64,000 bases of DNA from Vibrio sp. HI00D65 (lineage in GTDB: Bacteria > Pseudomonadota > Gammaproteobacteria > Enterobacterales > Vibrionaceae): assembly GCF_001635455.1 (NCBI RefSeq), contig NZ_LWEH01000613.1, positions 1 through 64,000 of the forward strand, in the 5' to 3' direction. The translations under genes and the position numbers were made by a program. Below, in pieces: positions 1-8,852 of this stretch. Numbering within the stretch: position 1 is the stretch's first letter; each line of letters opens with the position of its first letter. The notes below the pieces were generated by a model. The model searched no databases. It worked only from the letters and a program-made list of their open reading frames with translations, and had not been told where the DNA came from.

Positions 1-188
<188 letters not shown>

Positions 189-322
189 ACAACACCCAAG
201 GGGTTTTGATGGACTCAAAAATACAAACGCTTGAATGAGTTTGAAGAGACAAGACTTTTAATAAGCTTTCCAGATTATTTTGCCTTCAGTTTTTAAAGAA
301 GCTGAAAGTAAAAGCAAAATTT

Positions 323-441
323 TGCTTGGCGACCATAGCATTGTGGACCCACCTGATTCCATGCCGAACTCAGAAGTGAAACACAATAGCGCCGATGGTA
401 GTGTGGGGCTTCCCCATGTGAGAGTAGGACATCGCCAGGCT
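323..441 (+). rRNA. rrf: 5S ribosomal RNA
   Basis: About 119 nt matching the 5S consensus. The core CCATGCCGAACTCAGAAGTG is present, as is GCGCCGATGGTAGTGTGGGG. The ends TGCTTGGCGA and ATCGCCAGGC pair to close helix I. It lies downstream of the 23S end and upstream of tRNA-Ser, so it is co-transcribed with the rRNA operon. A 60-codon open frame across it is a chance frame and is not annotated. Confidence 0.96.
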
Positions 442-509
442 TTAATTTCGTTACTTGCATAACAAGTAGCAACCTCAACAGTGCACTAAGCTGTTGATGA
501 CAATTTGTT

Positions 510-600
510 GGAGGGATGGCTGAGTGGTCGAAAGCACCGGTCTTGAAAACCGGCAACCGTTAATAGCGGTTCTAGGGTTCAAATCCCTATCCCTCCACCA
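510..600 (+). tRNA. serT: tRNA-Ser (anticodon UGA)
   Basis: Class II tRNA with a long variable arm. The acceptor stem GGAGGGA/TCCCTCC is closed and followed by an encoded CCA. The anticodon arm CCGGT-CTTGAAA-ACCGG gives anticodon TGA. The T-arm GGTTCAAATCC is standard. It is the last gene of the rRNA operon and is followed by a strong intrinsic terminator. The symbol follows E. coli usage for Ser-UGA. Confidence 0.95.
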
Positions 601-607
601 CCATTAG

Positions 608-638
608 AAAGCCCGCTGAGAAATCAGCGGGCTTTTTT
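608..638 (+). terminator. Intrinsic terminator of the rRNA/tRNA-Ser operon
   Basis: AGCCCGCTGA-GAAA-TCAGCGGGCT stem-loop with a stable GAAA tetraloop and a T tract. It ends the rrn operon immediately after tRNA-Ser. Confidence 0.9.
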
Positions 639-660
639 CTTATCTGCGATATATAAATAA

Positions 661-692
661 AAAAGGGAAGAGCACTAAAGTGCTCTTCCCTT
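661..692 (-). terminator. Intrinsic terminator downstream of ilvY
   Basis: GGGAAGAGCACT-AA-AGTGCTCTTCCC is a perfect 12-bp inverted repeat. The A run on its left becomes a U tract when read on the minus strand, so it fits the end of ilvY. Confidence 0.8.
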
Positions 693-715
693 CTTAGGAT
701 TGAAAGTAGTGACAA

Positions 716-1606
716 CTAGTCCGCTAAATACTTACCTTCTGCGACTTGCCAGAACGCTCGAATTAGAGGGTTATCTAGCTGCGCTCGCTTACAACATACG
801 CCTAACTCAAATGGCTTGATGGGCTCTATCTTTAAGCGGCTTACTTTATCTCTTACTGGGCTATTGTTTATGACCACATCGGGTGCGATACCAACCCCAC
901 ACCCTAGCGCTACCATACTTACAATTGCCTCATGACCTGACACTTGTGCATATATGTTGGGTTTAATCTTCATCTTCTTAAACCATGCATTTGCACGCTC
1001 ACGAGCGGTGCCCGCTTCAGGGATGATAAAAGGGACTTTATTCCAGTTTGGTTTGTCGGATTGCAGTTGTTGACCAAAGCTACTGACACCAGATGGGATG
1101 ATGACAGATAGTGGTATATCACTAATGGTTTCGAATTCTAACCTTGAAGGGAGGATGTCTGGTTTCGCTGAAATCGCGATATCCGCTTCGTCATTTAATA
1201 TTTTATCGATAGATTGAGCTGGATCGCCCGTCGAGAGCTTGAACTCAATATATGGATGAATAGCTCTGAACTCGGTAATTAATTCAGGAAGATGGCTATA
1301 GCTTGCAGTCACGGAGCAAAATATCCTGATCTCACCCTTTAACTCTTGTTCACCACCTTTTAGGTGAAGGTTATATTGCTGCCATTCTCCAACAATACTC
1401 AACGCTACTGGCAATAGGTGTTTTCCTGCTGGAGTGAGATCAACGCTTCGATTATCCCTGATAAGCAGTTCCTGTCCTGTTTCTTCCTCAAGCTTTTGTA
1501 CCTGACGGCTCAGTGCTGAAGGGCTGACATGCATGGCTGCAGCGGTTTTGCTGAAACTCTTGCTATCACATAAATGTATAAACAATTGTAGAGATTTTAT
1601 GTTCAT
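716..1606 (-). CDS. ilvY: LysR-family transcriptional activator IlvY
   Basis: IlvY (296 aa) activates ilvC in response to the reductoisomerase substrates acetolactate and acetohydroxybutyrate. The N-terminal winged HTH (about residues 1-60) starts MNIKSLQLFIHL and holds the LysR helix SKTAAAMHVSPSALSRQVQKL. The rest is a LysR substrate-binding domain. The ATG at 1606 is chosen over an in-frame start 22 codons upstream because it matches the family N-terminus. It is divergent from ilvC across a 145-bp shared regulatory region, the classic ilvY-ilvC arrangement. A LysR-type palindrome lies in that region, so autoregulation and activation of ilvC are expected. Confidence 0.93.
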   Translation of the reverse strand: MNIKSLQLFIHLCDSKSFSKTAAAMHVSPSALSRQVQKLEEETGQELLIRDNRSVDLTPAGKHLLPVALSIVGEWQQYNLHLKGGEQELKGEIRIFCSVTASYSHLPELITEFRAIHPYIEFKLSTGDPAQSIDKILNDEADIAISAKPDILPSRLEFETISDIPLSVIIPSGVSSFGQQLQSDKPNWNKVPFIIPEAGTARERANAWFKKMKIKPNIYAQVSGHEAIVSMVALGCGVGIAPDVVINNSPVRDKVSRLKIEPIKPFELGVCCKRAQLDNPLIRAFWQVAEGKYLAD

Positions 1607-1626
1607 GTTCTGTGATCTTTTCCATG

Positions 1627-1641
1627 TTGCATTTATTGCAA
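1627..1641. promoter_or_regulatory. Probable IlvY operator in the ilvY-ilvC intergenic region
   Basis: TTGCA-TTTAT-TGCAA is a perfect 5-5-5 inverted repeat containing the LysR T-N11-A signature. It sits 20 bp from the ilvY start and about 110 bp from ilvC, where a LysR-type primary binding site is expected. Assignment to IlvY is by position and symmetry. Confidence 0.6.
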
Positions 1642-1751
1642 TAACTAATTGTGAATATATCACTTTCAGCAACGGAATGTCTGTTTTAGTATGAAGTCAT
1701 TCGATAGAGAGATATCGACCTTACGGACTTATTTTTAAAGGAGTGCCTCAA

Positions 1752-3236
1752 ATGGCTAACTATTTCAATACATTAAACCTTCGTGAACAACTAGACCAAC
1801 TAGGTCGTTGCCGCTTCATGGATCGTGAAGAATTTGCGACAGAAGCTGAATACCTTGAAGGCAAGAAAATCGTAATTGTTGGTTGTGGTGCTCAAGGCCT
1901 TAACCAAGGTCTAAACATGTGTGATTCAGGTCTAAACGTGGCTTATGCTCTACGTCAGGCAGCGATTGACGAGCAACGTCAGTCTTACAAAAACGCAAAA
2001 GAGAACGGTTTTGAAGTAGATAGCTACGAGAAGCTAATTCCTGAAGCGGATCTAGTAATCAACCTAACTCCAGACAAACAACATACTAATGTAGTTGAAA
2101 CCGTAATGCCTTTAATGAAAGAAGGCGCTGCACTAGGTTATTCACACGGCTTCAACGTAGTTGAAGAAGGTATGCAAATCCGCAAAGACCTAACGGTTGT
2201 AATGGTTGCACCTAAGTGTCCAGGTACTGAAGTACGTGAAGAGTACAAGCGTGGTTTTGGTGTACCAACACTAATCGCTGTTCACCCAGAGAATGACCCT
2301 AAGGGTGAAGGTTGGGATATCGCTAAAGCTTGGGCTGCTGGTACAGGTGGTCACCGTGCAGGTTGTCTAGAGTCTTCTTTCGTTGCTGAAGTTAAATCTG
2401 ACCTTATGGGTGAGCAAACAATTCTTTGTGGCATGCTACAAGCTGGTTCTATCGTATCTTACGAGAAGATGGTTGCTGACGGTATCGACCCAAGCTACGC
2501 TGGTAAGCTTCTACAATACGGTTGGGAAACGATCACTGAAGCGCTTAAGTTTGGTGGTGTAACACACATGATGGACCGCCTATCTAACCCAGCTAAAATC
2601 AAAGCATTTGAGCTTTCTGAAGAGCTAAAAGACCTAATGCGCCCGCTTTACAACAAGCACATGGATGACATCATCCAAGGCGAATTCTCTAGCACTATGA
2701 TGGCTGACTGGGCAAACGACGATGCGAACCTACTAGGCTGGCGTGAAGAGACAGGTGAAACAGCATTCGAAAACTACCCAGCTTCTGATCTAGAAATCTC
2801 TGAGCAAGAGTACTTCGATAACGGCATCCTACTTGTTGCTATGGTTCGTGCGGGTGTTGAGCTAGCGTTCGAAGCAATGACAGCATCTGGCATCATCGAT
2901 GAGTCTGCATACTACGAGTCTCTACATGAGCTTCCACTAATCGCAAACACGGTTGCTCGTAAGCGTCTATACGAAATGAACGTAGTAATCTCTGATACAG
3001 CTGAATACGGTAACTACCTATTTGCTAACGTAGCAACACCACTACTACGTGAGAAGTTCATGCCTTCAGTATCAACAGACGTAATCGGAAAAGGCTTAGG
3101 TGAAACATCTAACCAAGTAGATAACGCTCGTTTAATTGAAGTAAACGAAGCTATCCGTAACCACCCAGTTGAGTACATCGGCGAAGAGCTACGTGCTTAC
3201 ATGAGCGACATGAAGCGCATTGCAGTAGGCGGTTAA
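1752..3236 (+). CDS. ilvC: Ketol-acid reductoisomerase (NADP+), class II
   Basis: IlvC (494 aa) catalyses the NADPH- and Mg-dependent isomeroreduction of acetolactate or acetohydroxybutyrate, step two of valine/isoleucine synthesis in the cytoplasm. The N-terminal Rossmann domain shows IVGCGAQGLNQG. The protein is about 490 aa like the E. coli enzyme, which identifies the class II form with a duplicated C-terminal knotted domain. The start at 1752 (MANYFNTLNLREQL) has an AAGGAG site 8 nt upstream. An in-frame GTG at 1743 overlaps that site and is rejected. Expression is probably IlvY-dependent. Confidence 0.97.
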   Translation: MANYFNTLNLREQLDQLGRCRFMDREEFATEAEYLEGKKIVIVGCGAQGLNQGLNMCDSGLNVAYALRQAAIDEQRQSYKNAKENGFEVDSYEKLIPEADLVINLTPDKQHTNVVETVMPLMKEGAALGYSHGFNVVEEGMQIRKDLTVVMVAPKCPGTEVREEYKRGFGVPTLIAVHPENDPKGEGWDIAKAWAAGTGGHRAGCLESSFVAEVKSDLMGEQTILCGMLQAGSIVSYEKMVADGIDPSYAGKLLQYGWETITEALKFGGVTHMMDRLSNPAKIKAFELSEELKDLMRPLYNKHMDDIIQGEFSSTMMADWANDDANLLGWREETGETAFENYPASDLEISEQEYFDNGILLVAMVRAGVELAFEAMTASGIIDESAYYESLHELPLIANTVARKRLYEMNVVISDTAEYGNYLFANVATPLLREKFMPSVSTDVIGKGLGETSNQVDNARLIEVNEAIRNHPVEYIGEELRAYMSDMKRIAVGG

Positions 3237-3315
3237 TTCCTTAACTCGATAGCATTAAAAAAATTTAAAGAGCTCCAAAAACGGAGTCATAAATAAAAAC
3301 ACAACATCTAATTAA

Positions 3316-3350
3316 AAGGCTTGGTTGCCGTTGACCAAGCCTTTTTTGTT
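3316..3350 (+). terminator. ilvC terminator
   Basis: AGGCTTGGT...ACCAAGCCT stem-loop followed by TTTTTT, about 80 nt after the ilvC stop. Confidence 0.85.
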
Positions 3351-3405
3351 TATTTGGGAAGCATGCAAGCGCTGTCGGGAGCCGCTCCCTGAAGGCTCGG
3401 GTGCA

Positions 3406-3438
3406 TAAAAAAGGGCTGACGTTTTCACGCCAGCCCAC
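3406..3438 (-). terminator. ubiK terminator
   Basis: GGGCTG...CAGCCC stem preceded on the plus strand by an A6 run, which reads as a U tract at the end of ubiK. Confidence 0.75.
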
Positions 3439-3460
3439 TTATCATTTCTTGCTTGAGTGC

Positions 3461-3712
3461 TTACTTGTCTGCAAGTTTAGCTTCTAGCTCTGCAAGCTTT
3501 TGTTCCATTTCAGTCAGCTTTTGACGAGTGCGTAGTAGTACTTGGGTCTGAACATCAAACTCTTCACGGCTTACAACATCTAGTTTGTTTAGCTGGCCTT
3601 GTATAACTTGACGAACTTTCTGGTCTACGTCTGAACCCAGTTCTTTTACTGGCTGAGGCATAGAGTCGTGGATCTGCTTAGCAATTTGCTCTAGTTTTTT
3701 TGGATCAAACAT
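3461..3712 (-). CDS. ubiK: Ubiquinone biosynthesis accessory factor UbiK (YqiC/BMFP family)
   Basis: This 83-aa protein has the length and signature of UbiK: an MFDPKKLEQIAKQI N-terminal amphipathic helix, then a strongly predicted C-terminal coiled coil (REEFDVQTQVLLRTRQKLTEM, then heptads of LAELEAKL). UbiK forms a complex with UbiJ and supports the late hydroxylation steps of aerobic ubiquinone synthesis. UbiJ is encoded in this same window at 42.4 kb. It sits between ilvC and the efflux operon, with its own terminator. Confidence 0.9.
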   Translation of the reverse strand: MFDPKKLEQIAKQIHDSMPQPVKELGSDVDQKVRQVIQGQLNKLDVVSREEFDVQTQVLLRTRQKLTEMEQKLAELEAKLADK

Positions 3713-3781
3713 ATCGATTAAAACTCCTGACTATTTATCACTATTCTATTTAATCACACTTGATATGTCGCCTATCGTGCA

Positions 3782-3812
3782 TAAAAAAGGCCACCGAAGT
3801 AGCCTTTTTAAT
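3782..3812 (-). terminator. Terminator of the vexRAB-type operon (bidirectional)
   Basis: AAAAAGGC...GCCTTTTT hairpin 20 nt beyond the stop of the RND transporter. A and T runs flank it on both sides, so it could act on either strand. Confidence 0.75.
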
Positions 3813-3830
3813 TATTTTACGACTCAGCGA

Positions 3831-6800
3831 TTACTTGTTGTCTGCTAATTCTCTGTGTGCTGCTTTTGCTTCATCGACGCGAGCTAGTTTTTCTAGATCT
3901 TTGTCTTCAACAAATACAGGAAGAGGTTTGTGTTTTTCAGCTAGGTAGCTGTAAATCACTGGCAGTACAAATAGCGTAAAGATAGTACCAATCGCTAGAC
4001 CTGCAACGATTACAATACCGATACTAAAACGCTGAGCTGCACCCGCACCACTTGCGTACATTAGTGGGATTAGGCCCGCGATCATAGCTGCCGTTGTCAT
4101 CAGGATTGGACGAAGACGAACTTTCGCCGCTTCCATTACCGCTTCAATACGAGTTTTGTGGTGATGCAGCTGTTCTTCTTTTGCAACTTCACAGATCAAG
4201 ATACCGTGCTTGGTAATCAGACCGACCAGCGTGATCAAACCTACTTGTGAGTAAATGTTCATCGTTGCCGCGCCCCAAGCTAGAGCAATTAAGGCACCAC
4301 AAATCGCCAGTGGTACAGATACCATGATAACCAATGGATCTTTTAGAGATTCGAACTGAATCGCCAGTACTAAGAAGATGATTGCTAGCGCCAAACCAAA
4401 GGTTGCGTAAAGTGCGCTACCTTCTGTTACGTATTGACGTGCTTCACCCATGTAATCGTGGTTGTAGCCACTTGGTAGCTTGTTCGTTGCCGTATCTTCA
4501 AACCACGCAATCGCATCACCCATGGCTGCGCCCGGGGCTGGTACTGCACCAATCGTTGCTGAGTTCAATTGGTTAAAGTGAGGAAGAGAGCGAGGCTCTG
4601 CCACAACATCAATCGTAATTAAACTGCCCAGTGGCACCGCTCTGCCATCTGCAGCACGAACGTAGTAGTTATTCATCGATTCAGGGTTCAAACGGAACTT
4701 ACGCTCTACCTGAGGGATAACCTCATAAGAACGACCGTTTAAGTCGATACGGTTTACGTAGCCATCAGACATCATTGTACCAAGTGTGATACCAATATCT
4801 TGCATGGTCACACCGTATGCGCCTGCTTTGTCTTTATCGATGTGTACCTTCATCGTTGCTGAATCGTAGTTCAAATCAAGATCTGAGTAAACGAACAGTG
4901 GGTTCGATGCTACATCAGCCAAGATGTCAGTAGTGATTTGGAACAAGCTTTCAAAACTGTTTGGTGTTGTAATAACAAACTGAATTGGAAGGCCTGAACC
5001 GGCACCTGGAAGTTCAGGCATTTGGAACGCCGTTACTGACATTCCTGGTACGTCTTTTACTAGCTCACCTACGCGGTTAGTCACTGCTGACTGGCTTTCC
5101 TTACGTTCACTCCATGGAACCATAGATGCGATACCAAACGCTTGGTTTGCATTTGGCACACCAGTAAACACCTGTGCGTACGCCACTTCTGGCTGATCAG
5201 ACAGAATCGTGTTTACGTCGTTCATGGTATTTTGCATGAAGTCTAAGTTTGCGTTTGATGGTGCTGTACCCATCAGCATGACTACACCTTTATCTTCAGA
5301 AGGTGCTAACTCACTTGGGATAAACTTAAACAGCATCGGTAAGCTGGCAAATACGATAACCGCAAAACCAATGAATACCGGGCGATGGTTCATTACCGCA
5401 CCAAGCATACGCTCGTAACGGTTAGTCATACCATCCAGTACGCTATGTACCTTTTTTTCAAACTTGCTTGGCTCTGCATGAGCTTTCAGCATTTTTGAAC
5501 ACATCATTGGCGACAGCGTTAATGCCACGATACCAGATACAAATACTGAACCCGCTAGGGTTAATGCAAACTCTTTAAATAGTGAGCCTGTGATACCACC
5601 CATCATCGCGATCGGCGCGTATACCGCGCCTAGCGTTAATGTCATTGCAATAACTGGTACCGCAATTTCACGAGTACCGATGATTGCAGCACGGAAAGGG
5701 GATTCCCCGAGTTTGATATGTCGGTCGACGTTCTCTAGCACGACGATCGCATCATCTACTACCAGGCCGATGGCGAGTACCATTGCTAGTAGCGTCATCA
5801 GGTTCCAAGAGAAGCCCATTGCCTGCATTACCATTGCCACACCAATCAAAGACAGTGGGATAGTAACGATAGGGATCAGTACCGCACGGAAAGAACCTAG
5901 GAACAAGGTAATTACAACCAGTACGATTAATGCTGCTTCAAGGATAGTCTTGATAACCTCTTGAATCGATTCGTTAATCGCAATCGTTGAGTCATACATT
6001 ACGTTCATTGAGATGTTGCTTGGTAGGTTCTTCTCTAGCTGAGGAAGAAGCTCAAGAACATCGGCTGCAATGTTGATCGGGTTAGCACTTGGTGCCGCGT
6101 TAATCGCTGCAACAACCGCTTCCTGACCGTTCGCACTTGCACGGTACACATCGTGGCTTTTCTCTAGAGAAACCTTAGCAATGTCAGATAGACGGATGAT
6201 TTCGCCTTCACCGCTTCGTACTACAAGATTCTCTAGTTCTTCAACGTTAGATACTTGGGTATCAGCACTGCCGTTGTAGAGAACGAACTCACCAGTTGCC
6301 TGACCGGTTGCCGATTGGTAGTTGTTGGCATTCAGTACCGACATCACATCGCTAGCGGTTAGATTAACTGCAGCCATTTTTGACGGGTCTAGCCACACGC
6401 GTAGTGCGTATTTCATACCACCGTATAGATCAACCTTCGATACACCGTTTACCGTAAATAGCTGCGGGTTGATTACACGCTCTAGATAATCGGTAATTTG
6501 GCTCGAAACCAACTCATCACTAGTAAAACCAATGTAGAGTACCGCTGTCGTTGAACCGGTCGACATGGTTACGGTTGGATCTTCCGCTTCTTTTGGAAGC
6601 TGAGAACGAACCGAGTTTGTCTTGGCCAGTATGTCAGATAGCGCTGCATTCGGGTCGGTGTTCAACTTCATGTTAACGGTAATCGTAGAGCTACCGAGTA
6701 CAGAAGATGAAGTCATATAATCGATGTTATCCGCTTGTGCCACAGCCTGTTCGAGGGGCTGGGTGATAAAGCCTTGAATAAGATCGGCACTTGCACCGTA

Positions 6801-6953
6801 GTAACTCGTGGTCACGGTTACGACGGTATTCGTCATTTCAGGGTATTCACGCACCTGCATTTTGAAGATTGCTTGTAAGCCAAGCAGAGCAATCAAAAAG
6901 CTGATGGATACCGCTAGAACTGGACGTTTAATAAAAACATCAGTAAAGCGCAT
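3831..6953 (-). CDS. vexB: RND multidrug efflux transporter, inner-membrane pump (VexB-like)
   Basis: This 1040-aa proton-driven pump is of the HAE-1 RND family and acts in a tripartite complex with a periplasmic adaptor and a TolC-type outer-membrane channel. It begins MRFTDVFIKRPVLAVSIS, the typical first transmembrane helix. A large periplasmic loop follows, then a central membrane bundle with the proton-relay segment GLVVDDAIVVLEN. The second half repeats the layout. The adaptor gene is 11 bp upstream and a TetR regulator precedes it, so the three form one operon. The name follows the ilvC-ubiK-vexBAR order of V. cholerae as I recall it; the substrates cannot be read from sequence. Confidence 0.88.
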   Translation of the reverse strand: MRFTDVFIKRPVLAVSISFLIALLGLQAIFKMQVREYPEMTNTVVTVTTSYYGASADLIQGFITQPLEQAVAQADNIDYMTSSSVLGSSTITVNMKLNTDPNAALSDILAKTNSVRSQLPKEAEDPTVTMSTGSTTAVLYIGFTSDELVSSQITDYLERVINPQLFTVNGVSKVDLYGGMKYALRVWLDPSKMAAVNLTASDVMSVLNANNYQSATGQATGEFVLYNGSADTQVSNVEELENLVVRSGEGEIIRLSDIAKVSLEKSHDVYRASANGQEAVVAAINAAPSANPINIAADVLELLPQLEKNLPSNISMNVMYDSTIAINESIQEVIKTILEAALIVLVVITLFLGSFRAVLIPIVTIPLSLIGVAMVMQAMGFSWNLMTLLAMVLAIGLVVDDAIVVLENVDRHIKLGESPFRAAIIGTREIAVPVIAMTLTLGAVYAPIAMMGGITGSLFKEFALTLAGSVFVSGIVALTLSPMMCSKMLKAHAEPSKFEKKVHSVLDGMTNRYERMLGAVMNHRPVFIGFAVIVFASLPMLFKFIPSELAPSEDKGVVMLMGTAPSNANLDFMQNTMNDVNTILSDQPEVAYAQVFTGVPNANQAFGIASMVPWSERKESQSAVTNRVGELVKDVPGMSVTAFQMPELPGAGSGLPIQFVITTPNSFESLFQITTDILADVASNPLFVYSDLDLNYDSATMKVHIDKDKAGAYGVTMQDIGITLGTMMSDGYVNRIDLNGRSYEVIPQVERKFRLNPESMNNYYVRAADGRAVPLGSLITIDVVAEPRSLPHFNQLNSATIGAVPAPGAAMGDAIAWFEDTATNKLPSGYNHDYMGEARQYVTEGSALYATFGLALAIIFLVLAIQFESLKDPLVIMVSVPLAICGALIALAWGAATMNIYSQVGLITLVGLITKHGILICEVAKEEQLHHHKTRIEAVMEAAKVRLRPILMTTAAMIAGLIPLMYASGAGAAQRFSIGIVIVAGLAIGTIFTLFVLPVIYSYLAEKHKPLPVFVEDKDLEKLARVDEAKAAHRELADNK

Positions 6954-6964
6954 TATGCCTCCAG

Positions 6965-8071
6965 TTACAGCTTAGGTGTTTCAGTTGGTGGTGTGATTGC
7001 ATCACTTTCCACAACCTTAACTTTGGCACCGTTACTCAGACGTACTTGGCCAGAAGTCACAACGGTATCGCCAGCTTTCACACCTTCAAGGATGTGTGCG
7101 ATATCAGCAGTGCGTTCACCAACTTTTACAACATGTTGAGTAACGCGTTGAACACCGTCTTCTTCATTCAGGATGTAAACATTGTCACCGTATAGAGTGA
7201 AAGTAATCGCTGTTTGAGGCAGGGTTACTTGGTTCTCTAGTTTAGGCAGAATGATGTTAGCGCGAGCAAACATACCGCTACGAAGCTTGCCATCATTGTT
7301 TGGAATGTCTGCTTGAACTTGAATAAGACCGCTTTGTACGCTAACTGCTGGTTCAATAGCGCTGATTGATCCTTCAAATGGGATTTCAGGATATGCGTCA
7401 ACGAAGATATCAACCGCTTGACCCACACTGATGCGAGAGATGTCAGTTTGAGATACTGTGAAGCGCAGGCGCATTACACTGGTGTCTTCTAGACGAACGA
7501 TATCTGTACCTGATTGTAGGTACTGGCCTAGGTAAACGTTACGGATACCAACGGTGCCATCGAATGGTGCGCGAATTTCACGACGATCGATAGACGCTTT
7601 TAAGCTCTCAATATCAGCCGAAAGAGAGAAGTAGTTTGCTTCTGCTTCGTCATAAGCTTCCTTAGAGATAGACCCTTTTTTGAATAGGCCTTGGTAACGC
7701 TTGTACTTCGCTTTTGCAGCAGGTAAGCGCGCTTCAGAACTTTTTAAATTCGCTTTCTCAACATCAGAATCTAAACGAACAAGTTGCTGACCGTTTTTAA
7801 CTTCAGTGCCTGATTCGAAAGAAATTTGGTCGATTACACCACTGGTTTCATTCGCTAGAGTTACACCTTGGTTTGGTTCGATGAAGCCGATAGCTTCAAT
7901 CACAGGGACCCAGTCGATCGGCTGAACTTCAGTAACGGTGACAGGAAACTCTGGTTCAGGGCGATTTGCCAAGTATTCCGCTATTTTTTGTTGCTTGAAC
8001 ATGTTAAACCCAATAACGCTGCCGAAGAGTAATACAGCGATGAGTAACATGAAGAAAGTCCACTTTTTCAT
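6965..8071 (-). CDS. vexA: RND efflux periplasmic adaptor / membrane-fusion protein (VexA-like)
   Basis: This 368-aa membrane-fusion protein bridges the RND pump and a TolC-like outer-membrane channel. An N-terminal membrane anchor (WTFFMLLIAVLLFGSVIGF) is followed by a lipoyl/barrel-sandwich half, an alpha-helical hairpin (residues about 95-160), the second lipoyl half (IRAPFDGTVGIRNVYLGQYL) and beta-barrel domains. There is no lipobox cysteine, so it is anchored by a signal-anchor helix. The ATG at 8071 is chosen over the TTG at 8080, which is only 2 nt from the GGAG site. The gene lies 18 bp after the regulator and 11 bp before the pump. Confidence 0.88.
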   Translation of the reverse strand: MKKWTFFMLLIAVLLFGSVIGFNMFKQQKIAEYLANRPEPEFPVTVTEVQPIDWVPVIEAIGFIEPNQGVTLANETSGVIDQISFESGTEVKNGQQLVRLDSDVEKANLKSSEARLPAAKAKYKRYQGLFKKGSISKEAYDEAEANYFSLSADIESLKASIDRREIRAPFDGTVGIRNVYLGQYLQSGTDIVRLEDTSVMRLRFTVSQTDISRISVGQAVDIFVDAYPEIPFEGSISAIEPAVSVQSGLIQVQADIPNNDGKLRSGMFARANIILPKLENQVTLPQTAITFTLYGDNVYILNEEDGVQRVTQHVVKVGERTADIAHILEGVKAGDTVVTSGQVRLSNGAKVKVVESDAITPPTETPKL

Positions 8072-8089
8072 TATGGTCAAAACTCCGAT

Positions 8090-8671
8090 CTAGTGTGTAA
8101 TTATTGCGTCCCAACTGGCTTCTATTGCTGCTTCTAATGCGGCCTCATCCATTTGGTAAAATCCTAAAGAATGCTTTCGCGCTAGAGAAACACTAGCCGC
8201 TAAGCTCAACCCGCTTAATACTTCGTTATGAAGCGGTTTAAACAACCCTTGCTCTTTCCCCTCATTAAATAGCTGCTCAACTTGGTCAAACATTTTCCGT
8301 TCAAGTTCCCTGAAGTTTAGGCTATTTGTGATGGGTAGAGCCTCATACTGGACCCGATTTTTAATCGCAGCCAAGTTCGTTCCTGCTAAGTTCCATATGT
8401 TAAGCCACATGGTTCTATAGCGTTGCTTGATTGGATCTGAATCGTTCACGCCTTCTTGAACAGCATCAGCTACTCGTTGAGTTACGAGTACACAAACATC
8501 AGCAATCAAGTGTTCTTTATCGTCGAAGTAGCGATATATCGTCCCCGCAGCGACTCCAGCTTCCTTTGCAAGCTTTTGCATCGACAGACCTTGAAAACCG
8601 ACGTCAGCAATCAGTTTTTCTGCAGCAGAAAGTATTTGCTGGCGTTTGTCACTATGTGTATGAATTGTCAT
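8090..8671 (-). CDS. vexR: TetR/AcrR-family regulator of the efflux operon (VexR-like)
   Basis: This 193-aa TetR-family regulator has an N-terminal HTH (residues about 8-55) ending in GVAAGTIYRYFDDKEHL, which is diagnostic of the family. The remaining helices form the ligand-binding half. It is the first gene of the vexR-vexA-vexB operon. A perfect 14-bp palindrome lies 18 bp upstream of its start codon, so it most likely binds its own promoter. In V. cholerae VexR is reported to be an effector-dependent autoregulator that activates its operon, so the default assumption of pure repression need not hold. Confidence 0.85.
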   Translation of the reverse strand: MTIHTHSDKRQQILSAAEKLIADVGFQGLSMQKLAKEAGVAAGTIYRYFDDKEHLIADVCVLVTQRVADAVQEGVNDSDPIKQRYRTMWLNIWNLAGTNLAAIKNRVQYEALPITNSLNFRELERKMFDQVEQLFNEGKEQGLFKPLHNEVLSGLSLAASVSLARKHSLGFYQMDEAALEAAIEASWDAIITH

Positions 8672-8689
8672 ATACTTATCACCCCAGCG

Positions 8690-8703
8690 AATGAACGTTC
8701 ATT
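8690..8703. promoter_or_regulatory. Probable VexR operator
   Basis: AATGAACGTTCATT is a perfect 14-bp palindrome immediately upstream of the TetR-family gene and 150 bp from rep. Short perfect palindromes of this kind next to the regulator's own start are typical TetR operators. Confidence 0.65.
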
Positions 8704-8852
8704 CATTATAGCCTAATAACTAGACTTATGTGTAACCCCCTTTTGTATGAATGATGTAAATTCTTCAATAGGAGAACGTAGCATTCGTGATGTTGCAGCA
8801 TTACTATAGGCACGCAACTAATTTGACCTTGTAAAAACAGATAGAGAACCAA

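Noticed and set aside
280..462. 60-codon open frame across the 5S rRNA
   Set aside because: It overlaps the 5S gene completely and its codons are those of the rRNA, so it is a chance frame.
5590..5964. 124-codon frame antisense to the RND pump gene
   Set aside because: It is a shadow of the transporter's codon structure, with low-complexity composition and no SD site.
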